A stretch of DNA of 35,297 nucleotides from Planctomycetota bacterium (GTDB lineage: Bacteria > Planctomycetota > MHYJ01 > JACPRB01). Below are positions 14,829 to 20,759 of the stretch, one piece after another (the stretch's first letter is position 1; each line of letters starts with the position of its first letter). The position numbers were made by a program, and so were the translations under genes. The stretch is from positions 1 to 35,297 of the forward strand of contig JACPRC010000094.1 in NCBI GenBank assembly GCA_016190175.1, written 5' to 3'. The notes beneath the pieces are model-generated. The model had not been told where the DNA came from. It made no database searches and saw nothing but the letters and a program-made list of their open reading frames with translations.

Positions 14829-14945
14829 ATGAAGAAGTTGCTGATTCCCCAGGTCGCTGCCCTGCTCCTGGCGACGGCGAACGCGGCATCCGCCCAGCAG
14901 TACGAGAACTACATGCCCATCAAGCCGGGAAGCGAATGGACTGCA
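14829..14945 (+). pseudogene. Secreted protein, N-terminal fragment
   Basis: An ATG with GAGGAG seven bases upstream opens MKKLLIPQVAALLLATANA-ASAQQYENYMP, a good Sec signal peptide (cleavage after ASA), followed by IKPGSEWT. Proteins with a Y(M/F)P(I/L)K.GS.W(T) start just after the signal peptide are common secreted hypotheticals. The frame changes character immediately after SEWT and soon ends, so the mature domain has been lost. Confidence 0.45.
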
Positions 14946-15042
14946 TCCTCCACGAGCCGCCCCGACCGAGGGCTGTCGCGTCGGCCCGCGCGCCGAATCG
15001 CAAAACCACAATACCTCGGTCACTTGGCGAGTTGATACAGAC

Positions 15043-15518
15043 ATGACCAAACACGCCGATGAACTCCGCGAATCCGTCTCCCGCGAATACTCCGCGATGC
15101 TCCAGGCGGGCGCCTCCGCGCCGTCGGCTCCCACGGGGGCGGCGGCGTATGAGGCCGGCGATCTCCAGGGAGTCCCTGCCGAGGCGCAGACGGGATCGTT
15201 CGGATGCGGGAACCCGGTCGCATTCAGCGGCGTACGTCCGGGCGACGTCGTCGTCGATCTGGGATGCGGCGGCGGTCTCGACTTGATCCTCGCCTCCCGG
15301 AAAACGGGCGCCGCCGGGCGGGTCATCGGCGTCGACATGACCGACGAGATGCTTGCGCTGGCCCGGCGGAACCTGTCGCGGGCGGGCGTCCACGACAACG
15401 TCGACCTTCGGAAGGGGATCATCGAGGCCCTGCCGATCGACTCCGATTCCGTCGATTGGGTGCTGTCGAACTGCGTCGTGAACCTCTCGCCGGAAAAGCC
15501 GCGCGTCTTCTCCGAGAA
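15043..15518 (+). pseudogene. arsM: Arsenite S-adenosylmethyltransferase, truncated
   Basis: The first 158 residues match ArsM: MTKHADELRESVSREYSAM, the CGNPVAFSGVRPGD segment, the SAM-binding VVDLGCGGGLDLILA (motif I), VIGVDMTDEMLALARRN, and the SNCVVNLSPEKPRVF stretch with the conserved Cys. After VFSE the expected continuation (.EIARVLKPGG..) is absent. The frame instead passes through the antisense of another small fragment and unrelated sequence to 15894. The C-terminal arsenic-binding domain with its Cys pair is therefore missing. The full-length family methylates As(III). The start codon has no strong SD. Confidence 0.7.
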
Positions 15519-15632
15519 CCGGATGTGCCGGACGGCCTTCGTTTCGCCGGCCATGGCTCGCTCCCCGATCTTCTCGACGCGGATTCCGCGGCCCTCCGCG
15601 GCCTCGACCCGATCCGCAAACCGGAATTCCAT
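15515..15632 (-). pseudogene. N-terminal coding fragment abutting the arsM break
   Basis: On the minus strand CGGAGG six bases before an ATG opens MEFRFADRVEAAEGRGIRVE, then KIGERAMAGETKAVRHIRF, ending in arsM antisense sequence. The F.F.DRV....G.RI...K pattern recalls the start of FabZ-like hydroxyacyl-ACP dehydratases, but too little remains to be sure. Its abrupt end at the arsM break suggests both genes were severed by one rearrangement. The stretch from 15690 to 15930 shows nothing recognisable. Confidence 0.25.
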
Positions 15633-15930
15633 CGCCGGCCTCCGTATCCGACCCGTGCCGAGACGCAAGAGGGCTGCCATGCGGCACGACGTCGTGCGTC
15701 GAGGATCGCGGCTCCGAAACCGGACCGTCGAGCGGTGCCGCGCAGGATGCAACCCTTCAACGGCTTGCGACTTCCCCGTCGATTCCGGCCCCAGGCAGGC
15801 GCCAAGTACGGACGGAATATCCATGCGGCGCTTCCGCTCCCTGCCGGCAGCGTGCGCCCGAACGACGGAGCGGAGTGCGGAGGGGAGTGGGTGAGGGACT
15901 GCACGTGAAGAGGAGGCTCCGAAACCCCGA

Positions 15931-16233
15931 CTACGGAATCGTCCCGCCGTCGAGCTGGACGACCAGACTCGGCCGCCGCCTCCTGATCTCCCGCGCTTCG
16001 CGGAGCCCGAAAGAGGAGTTGCCCTCGAGCCGGCGCCGGGCCGTCAGGACGACGATCGCCTCGTCGCCGGCGCAGAGCGGCGGGACGTCCAGGCGGAGAC
16101 AGACGTCCTTGTCGGAGAATTCCTTCTCGAGGGAGCGGGGCTGTCCGTGGCCCCCGTGCGGACCGCCCCCGTGCATCAGCATGCATCCGCCCAGCGGCAG
16201 CACCATCCCGAGCGGCGCCGCGCCGAATCTCAT
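15931..16233 (-). CDS. Small putative lipoprotein
   Basis: 100 residues. MRFGAAPLGMVLPLGGCMLM is a lipoprotein signal (lipobox LGGC, Cys 17), followed by a His/Gly-rich stretch (MHGGGPHGGHGQ) that could bind metal. The rest (DVCLRLDVPPLCAGDEAIVV) has two Cys and no recognised fold. It starts 7 bp after the stop of the PLD-nuclease gene, so the two are probably co-transcribed. Function unknown. Confidence 0.55.
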   Translation of the reverse strand: MRFGAAPLGMVLPLGGCMLMHGGGPHGGHGQPRSLEKEFSDKDVCLRLDVPPLCAGDEAIVVLTARRRLEGNSSFGLREAREIRRRRPSLVVQLDGGTIP

Positions 16234-16240
16234 GGCTTCG

Positions 16241-16825
16241 TCACTCTTGGTAAGGTTCGGTGATCGCCTCGTCCTTCCACACCTTGTCGAACTGCTCCGA
16301 GAAGCGCGCCGCGATCCGCGGGTCCGGGAGAATCACGATGTTCTCGTGGTTCTCCTCGTCGGCCAGGACGGTCCAGTTGTACGAGCCCGTGATCACGCGC
16401 TCCCCGTCGACGACGCAGAACTTGTGGTGGAACTTCGGGCGCATCCCCTCGTTCTTCTTCGGGTTCGTGCGCCGGAACCGGACGCCTTCCGGATAGACCT
16501 TGCGGATGGGCACGCCCGCGGACGAGAGCAGCTTCAGGACATCGGCGAAGAGCCCTCCGTTGCCGGCCTGCACCGTGTCGACGAGGACCCGCACGTCCAC
16601 GCCGCGCCGCTTCGCCGCCGCCAGGGCGTCCGCGATCTCCTTCGACGTGAACTGGTAGATCGCCACGACCACGGACTTCCGGGCCCCGCGGATCTCCCGG
16701 GAGATCCGCTTCTCGATGAGGCGGTCGCCCTCGGTGGGCGCGAAGATCGCCTCGGGCTCGCCCGCGGGCGGGACCGCGGCGGGAATCAGGACGAGGACGG
16801 CGAGCGCCAGGATCGCCTTGTTCAT
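16241..16825 (-). CDS. Secreted phospholipase D-family nuclease
   Basis: 194 residues. A signal peptide (MNKAILALAVLVLIPAAVPP) is followed by one PLD domain: SVVVAIYQFTSKEIADAL, VDVRVLVDTVQAGN, and the HKD motif HHKFCVVDGERVITGSYNWT (His-x-Lys-x4-Asp). One HKD motif per chain is the arrangement of Nuc-type endonucleases, which dimerise to form the active site. A secreted nonspecific DNase or phosphodiesterase is the most likely role; DNA uptake or defence cannot be decided from the sequence. An operon with the small lipoprotein at 15931-16233 is likely. Confidence 0.85.
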   Translation of the reverse strand: MNKAILALAVLVLIPAAVPPAGEPEAIFAPTEGDRLIEKRISREIRGARKSVVVAIYQFTSKEIADALAAAKRRGVDVRVLVDTVQAGNGGLFADVLKLLSSAGVPIRKVYPEGVRFRRTNPKKNEGMRPKFHHKFCVVDGERVITGSYNWTVLADEENHENIVILPDPRIAARFSEQFDKVWKDEAITEPYQE

Positions 16826-16838
16826 GAGCGCGTCTCCT

Positions 16839-16955
16839 TCACGGCTTCTTCTTATCCTCCGTCGCCACCGGCTTCAAGGGCTTTGTCGCGCGGCGCAGGA
16901 AGAGGATCGCGAAGCACGTATTGGTGACGTTGTCCCGGTCGATCTCCTTCAACGC
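16839..16955 (-). pseudogene. C-terminal fragment resembling a terpene-cyclase-repeat protein
   Basis: The minus frame reads KEIDRDNVTNTCFAILFLRR, then ATKPLKP and a Lys-rich end. A (D)xVxTCFA(I/L)LFL(K/R)RAT tail is characteristic of large planctomycete secreted proteins with prenyltransferase/squalene-cyclase-type alpha-alpha repeats. Only the end survives, directly after the HMBD lipoprotein gene on the same strand, and the fragment overlaps that gene's last bases. Confidence 0.45.
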
Positions 16956-17299
16956 TTTTCCACGAGGGCCATTCCGCACTTCGGGCAGTCGCCGGGCTTC
17001 GACGCGACGACCTCCGGATGCATCGGGCAGGTGTACTGCACTTGGGGCGTCGTGCCGGACGAATCCCGGGCGGTCCGATGCCGCTCGTCCAGGGTCATTC
17101 CGCACTTCGGACACGCGCCGGGCGCGTCGATGACGGCCCCATCCATGGGGCACTTGTAGACGTATCCGCCTGCAGGCTGCGTGTCGCGCGGCGGGGGCGT
17201 GCGATAGCCGCCGCCGTCCCCACAGCCTCCGCCACCGGCCACACAGCCGCCCACGGAGGCCGCCGCGGCCGCCACGAGGATCGTTGCCAGCCGTCTCAT
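16949..17299 (-). CDS. Lipoprotein with two heavy-metal-binding (HMBD) motifs
   Basis: 116 residues from an ATG preceded by AAGGAGGAG. The lipoprotein signal MRRLATILVAAAAASVGGC ends in lipobox VGGC (Cys 19), followed by a Gly/Cys-rich linker. Two Cys-rich motifs follow: YKCPMDGAVIDAPGACPKCG and YTCPMHPEVVASKPGDCPKC-GMALV. The second is the canonical YTCPMHP...PG.CPKCGM(A/P)L motif of the heavy-metal-binding domain found in CusB-like efflux proteins and copper ATPases. It is probably a periplasmic, membrane-anchored metal (Cu/Ag) binder. Another small lipoprotein gene lies 19 bp upstream on the same strand. Confidence 0.8.
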   Translation of the reverse strand: MRRLATILVAAAAASVGGCVAGGGGCGDGGGYRTPPPRDTQPAGGYVYKCPMDGAVIDAPGACPKCGMTLDERHRTARDSSGTTPQVQYTCPMHPEVVASKPGDCPKCGMALVEKR

Positions 17300-17318
17300 A
17301 TCTCCTCCTTCAGAAGAC

Positions 17319-17516
17319 TCAATGATGGCGCAGGGGGGCCGCGTTGCCTGACGAACTGGATTGGAGGTGTTCCGCGGCCCCCCTGGCCGGGTACTGGCAA
17401 GTGATCGGGTTCGGGAAAACCGTCCACAGCGGCTCGCGCGGCGGAGAGAACCGCGGCGGGCGCTGGGCGCAAGACCCCAGCCCCGCGAGCGCGACCGCAA
17501 GAAGCAGGATCTTCAT
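17319..17516 (-). CDS. Small putative lipoprotein, possibly truncated
   Basis: 65 residues. MKILLLAVALAGLGSCAQRP is a lipoprotein signal (lipobox LGSC, Cys 16). The short mature part (PREPLWTVFPNPITCQYPAR) ends in a Ser/Gly/His-rich tail that looks like read-through into noncoding sequence, so a once longer protein may have been cut. It is on the same strand as, and 19 bp before, the HMBD lipoprotein, so it may be the first gene of that unit. Function unknown. Confidence 0.4.
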   Translation of the reverse strand: MKILLLAVALAGLGSCAQRPPRFSPPREPLWTVFPNPITCQYPARGAAEHLQSSSSGNAAPLRHH

Positions 17517-17534
17517 TCGCAAGTGTTCAGCCAT

Positions 17535-17586
17535 CAGCTTTCAGCCGTCAGCAAGATGGGAGTCGCGCCGGCCCGGCTGAAAGCTG
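17535..17586. repeat. 13-bp perfect inverted repeat (hairpin)
   Basis: CAGCTTTCAGCCG (17535-17547) and CGGCTGAAAGCTG (17574-17586) are exact inverse complements with a 26-bp loop. Flanking GCCATCAGC and GCTGATGGC extend the symmetry with interruptions. Similar CAGCTTTCAGC-type motifs are scattered in intergenic DNA of many bacteria. It lies between the truncated cysteine desulfurase chimera and the small lipoprotein genes. Confidence 0.6.
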
Positions 17587-17624
17587 GCCGCTGAGGGCTG
17601 ATGGCGACCCCTGAACGGTTGCCT

Positions 17625-17861
17625 TCATTGTTCCTTCAGGTTGATGGGACAGACGCACAGCGAATCGGCCCGCAGGTTCGTGACCTCCTCGCCCAGCGAC
17701 TGCCGGGCGCGGCGCTCGTCCACGAGGGACTGATACACGGACCGCCCGGCGGTCTCGTGGAACGGCAGCGAAATCCCCCACTCCGTGTCGCGGGTCACGG
17801 CGACCTCGGGGACGTCGCGGAACGTCCCGTCGGCCCTTTGCAGGACCTGCGCGCCGCATTT
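17625..17861 (-). pseudogene. Unrecognised C-terminal fragment joined behind the cysteine desulfurase stub
   Basis: The minus frame opens after TAG (17862-17864) and reads KCGAQVLQRADGTFRDVPEV, AVTRDTEWGISLPFHETAGR, then ...EEVTNLRADSLCVCPINLKE and TGA at 17625-17627. It is clearly coding-like but in a different frame from the cysteine desulfurase start immediately upstream. It therefore looks like the tail of another gene spliced on by a deletion. I do not recognise the family; the CVCPIN motif is distinctive. Confidence 0.4.
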
Positions 17862-18015
17862 CTAGGACGGTCTCGTCCGCCTCGCGCGCCTTGCGATGGG
17901 CCGTACGGCCGGGACTCCCGCCGCAATGACGCAGATAGTGATCGACCGCGCGGTAGACGCTCTCGGGCTTGGGAAACGTCGTGGACGCATTGTCCACGTA
18001 GACTTCCTGGAGCAT
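17855..18015 (-). pseudogene. Cysteine desulfurase-like aminotransferase, N-terminal fragment
   Basis: From an ATG with GGAGG upstream: MLQEVYVDNASTTFPKPESV, YRAVDHYLRHCGGSPGRTAH, RKAREADETVLEMR. This is the start of class V aminotransferase/cysteine desulfurase proteins of the VYLDNAATTFPKPE type. After about 53 residues it stops matching and runs into an unrelated C-terminal fragment, so the PLP lysine and active Cys are lost. The intact start and ribosome binding site suggest the truncation is not ancient. Confidence 0.65.
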
Positions 18016-18057
18016 GATTCCTCCGGGGAAAACGGGAGCGGCATCCCGGAGGAGGGA

Positions 18058-18471
18058 TCAGATGAGGAGGGCGGAGTTGCGGAGGTAGAGAGGCGGATCG
18101 GGGCCGTCGAGGGAGTCGGCCGCGCGCAAACGCGATTCACCGGCGGCGGGCGGGACGAGGGGGCCGGCAGGCGAAACGGGTTCGGAAAGAAGCGGGGAGG
18201 GGGCGTCGGGCCCGTCGGCGGGCGCTACGTCGGCGGATGGAGAGACGTGGATGCACCCGCTTCGGGGCCTGCTCCGTTCGGGCCTCTCGCCGTCGCAGCA
18301 CGACGGATCGCGGTCCCACCTCCGGCATTCGGGGAACGCGGGAGGCGCGGCGTCGCAGCCGCCGCACTCGTCGCCGCCCGTGCAGGCGAGTCCGCACCGG
18401 CAGTCCGACCACGCGACCGTCTGCACGGCGACGAACGCGAGAGTCAGAACGCCCGGGAACGCGCGGAGCAT
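18058..18471 (-). CDS. Cys-rich secreted protein of unknown function
   Basis: 137 residues. MLRAFPGVLTLAFVAVQTVAW is a signal peptide or anchor. It is followed by a Cys-dense segment (SDCRCGLACTGGDECGGCDA, ECRRWDRDPSCCDG) with ten Cys in about 40 residues, then a Pro/Ser/Ala-rich C-terminal half. The Cys pattern suggests a disulfide-rich or metal-binding periplasmic domain. It lies 43 bp upstream (transcriptionally) of the desulfurase stub. No family recognised; the C-terminal half may not be conserved. Confidence 0.45.
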   Translation of the reverse strand: MLRAFPGVLTLAFVAVQTVAWSDCRCGLACTGGDECGGCDAAPPAFPECRRWDRDPSCCDGERPERSRPRSGCIHVSPSADVAPADGPDAPSPLLSEPVSPAGPLVPPAAGESRLRAADSLDGPDPPLYLRNSALLI

Positions 18472-18611
18472 CCTACCAAGGACGGAATCGACGGCTGATC
18501 GTTACACCGGAACCCGCGGCCGCCATCGCCGGGCCCGTCGCGGCACGGCGCGCCGCCCTGCGCCGGCGGCTTCCGGCCTGCACCCGACCTGCGAAAGGCG
18601 CGAGAGGGGCA

Positions 18612-19379
18612 TCAACCCCGCTTCAGTACGAGCGAGAGCACCCCCATGAACAGCGGCTGATGCACGACATAGAGGACGAGCGCGTGCCGCCCGGCGAACG
18701 CCAGAACCCGCACCGGCGCCCACCGGGGTCGCCACGTCCGCATCTCGCCGCTTTCCAGGACGGAGAGGAGCCGCTTTCCGGCGAAGATCCCGATCACCAC
18801 CACCCCGAACCACGGAAGAAGCGGAACGTAGTCCTCCGTGATCGGCTTGTGCGTCATCAGCCCGATCCACTGCAAGGCCGGGGAGTCGAACGCCCGCGCT
18901 TCCACGAACGCGCCCAGGCCGATGAGTCCGAGGCCGAGGGGCAGGTTGGCCCAGCCCAGCCTCAGGAAAGCCAGGCCGAGCACGGTCGCGACGCCGATGT
19001 GATGCAGCACGCCGAAGAAGACCCCGCTCTTCGGGAACATCAGGTACGTGGCGAGGCTGACCAGGAGCGAGCATGCCGCGATGTGAGCCAGCCGCCGGAG
19101 GTAGCCCTCCCACCGGATCCCGCGCCGGGTCGCCAGCACGAGGCTCACGCCCACCAGGAGGAGGAACGAACCCAGGATCATGGTCCGGGCCGTGAGCCAG
19201 TGCGGATCGTGGTTGAACCTCTCCCGAAACACCCGGAAGTGGTTGAGATCGTATGCGAAGTGGTAGGCGAACATCGCCACGAGCGCCATCCCGCGCAGCA
19301 CGTCGACGAACGCGTACCGCGCCGCCGCCTTCGGCTCCGGGGCGGCGGGAGGCTCCTGCGGGCGGGGTTCGTCTTCCAT
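18612..19379 (-). CDS. DUF1624 (heparan-alpha-glucosaminide N-acetyltransferase-like) membrane protein
   Basis: 255 residues. A Pro/Glu-rich cytoplasmic lead is followed by RYAFVDVLRGMALVAMFAYHFAYDLNHF, whose DxLRG.A...M..YH..YDL pattern marks the DUF1624/HGSNAT group, and about seven hydrophobic segments, including GSFLLLVGVSLVLATR and HALVLYVVHQPLFMG. Family members are integral membrane acyltransferase-like proteins of mostly unknown substrate, a conserved His (H32-equivalent) being the probable acetyl acceptor. I prefer the ATG at 19379 (AGGTGG five bases upstream); a GTG at 19388 is in frame. Confidence 0.85.
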   Translation of the reverse strand: MEDEPRPQEPPAAPEPKAAARYAFVDVLRGMALVAMFAYHFAYDLNHFRVFRERFNHDPHWLTARTMILGSFLLLVGVSLVLATRRGIRWEGYLRRLAHIAACSLLVSLATYLMFPKSGVFFGVLHHIGVATVLGLAFLRLGWANLPLGLGLIGLGAFVEARAFDSPALQWIGLMTHKPITEDYVPLLPWFGVVVIGIFAGKRLLSVLESGEMRTWRPRWAPVRVLAFAGRHALVLYVVHQPLFMGVLSLVLKRG

Positions 19380-19427
19380 CGGTTCCACCTGGCACGACGC
19401 GGGCCACGCGCGGCTACTCGATGCCTC

Positions 19428-20411
19428 TCAATGGCCGCCCCAGCAGGCGCGCTCTTCAAGCGTCTCCGCGTCCCAAACCCGGATGCTGCCGTCGTGATTG
19501 GCCGAGAGGACGAACTTCCCGTCGGGGTGGAATGCGACGGCGTAGTAGACGTCCTTCTGCTTCTTCCCTTCGGCGATCAGCTTGCCCCCGTCGACCTGCC
19601 ATAGACGGACCGACTTGCCTCCTCCGGCCGTTACGACCCGCTTCCCGTCCGGGCTCCAGGCCACGCAATTGACATCGTCATCCGCAGGCAAGGTTGCGAT
19701 GATCGCACCGGATCCTGCATCCCACAGCCGGATCGTCTGGTCATGACTCCCGGACAGCACGTACTTGCCGTCGGGACTCCATGCCACGCTCTTCACGCTG
19801 TGTTTGTGGCCATCCCATGTTGCGAGTTCCTTGCCGCCTTCGATGTCCCACAGCTTGATCCTATGGTCGTGGCCTCCCGACAGAGCACGTTTTCCGTCCG
19901 GACTGAACGCCACGGCATAGACCCAGCTCGTGTGGCTGGACCATTTTGCAACCCTCTCGCCCGTCTCGACGTCCCACAGGAAGACGTCGGCGGTAGCCGA
20001 GAGGACCCGCTTTCCGTCCGGGCTGAATGCGACGGCGTACACCCAGCCCCAGTGCTTCCCCAGCGTCTTCCAGGTGCTGCCTTCCTCCACGTTCCACAGC
20101 CTCACCGTCTCGTCCCCGCTGCCGGAGACGGCGCGCTTGCCGTCGGGACTGAAGGCGACCGAGGTCACCGTGTTCGTATGCCCCTTCCAAGTCGCCAGTT
20201 CCTTCCCGGTCTCCGCATTCCAGAGCTTGAGGGTGCTGTCGGCGCTGCCCGAGAGGACGCGCTTCCCGTCCCGGCTGAACGCGATGCACATGACCGGCCA
20301 ATCGGCCGCTCGCGGCCTTCTCGAAGCCTCCGGGATCTCTCGCCTCTGCGCGTCGCCGGCTTCCCTCATCCCTCCCTGGACCGCCACGGCTGCGATCACC
20401 AGCCAGTGCAT
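19428..20411 (-). CDS. Secreted seven-repeat WD40 beta-propeller protein
   Basis: 327 residues. MHWLVIAAVAVQGGMREAGD is a probable signal peptide, preceded by GGAGG. Seven WD40 repeats follow, each with an AFSPDGK(R)VLSGS core and closing WD-type dipeptide (LKLWN, VRLWN, VFLWD, IKLWD, IRLWD, VRLWQ, IRVWD), enough for one closed propeller. Repeat 3 is shorter (SATADVFLWD). The first repeat begins right after a 30-residue Arg-rich linker. It is likely a periplasmic or cell-surface interaction scaffold; partners are unknown. A sigma70-type promoter is found at 20445-20473. Confidence 0.9.
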   Translation of the reverse strand: MHWLVIAAVAVQGGMREAGDAQRREIPEASRRPRAADWPVMCIAFSRDGKRVLSGSADSTLKLWNAETGKELATWKGHTNTVTSVAFSPDGKRAVSGSGDETVRLWNVEEGSTWKTLGKHWGWVYAVAFSPDGKRVLSATADVFLWDVETGERVAKWSSHTSWVYAVAFSPDGKRALSGGHDHRIKLWDIEGGKELATWDGHKHSVKSVAWSPDGKYVLSGSHDQTIRLWDAGSGAIIATLPADDDVNCVAWSPDGKRVVTAGGGKSVRLWQVDGGKLIAEGKKQKDVYYAVAFHPDGKFVLSANHDGSIRVWDAETLEERACWGGH

Positions 20412-20444
20412 TCGGACCTCCCCAATCAAGGCATGGCGCACTCC

Positions 20445-20473
20445 ATTGTACAACCGCGCAGGCGGCGCTCCAA
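20445..20473 (-). promoter_or_regulatory. Promoter of the WD40 gene
   Basis: On the minus strand, TTGGAG (20468-20473), a 17-bp spacer and TACAAT (20445-20450), 33 bp before the start codon with a GGAGG ribosome site in between: a conventional leader, unlike the short ones elsewhere in the window. Confidence 0.6.
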
Positions 20474-20645
20474 CGAACGGCGCCCGCGAGTCCCCCGCCG
20501 GCCGGACTCGGCCCGTCTACTCAGGGTGCGGCGTTCGGCGAGCGCACCAAGAAACAGGCAGACTGGTTTGTCGTGGTGTCTCTCGACGGACGCAAATCAC
20601 CCGCGCATGGACTCCCGCCCCCGTCCCTGCTAAGATCGCCGTCTC

Positions 20646-20759
20646 ATGGCGCGCGTGAACCCCGTTAGACTCCTGGGCTTGCCCGGGAAGCATCACGGTG
20701 ATTCGGAACCGAGGGGAATGGCGAGGTGGGCGACCGTCGGAAGGAGCCTAATGGGGTGA
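20646..20759 (+). CDS. Leader ORF (37 residues) coupled to the GH57 gene
   Basis: An ATG ten bases after a TAAGAT box (20631-20636) opens a 37-codon frame (MARVNPVRLLGLPGKHHGD...). Its TGA (20757-20759) overlaps the GTG start of the GH57 gene as GTGA. There is no room for a Shine-Dalgarno at the ATG, which suggests a leaderless mRNA. The AAGGAG inside the leader ORF (20741-20746) serves the downstream GTG. It may act only as a coupling device. The peptide itself is basic and not recognised. Confidence 0.4.
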   Translation: MARVNPVRLLGLPGKHHGDSEPRGMARWATVGRSLMG

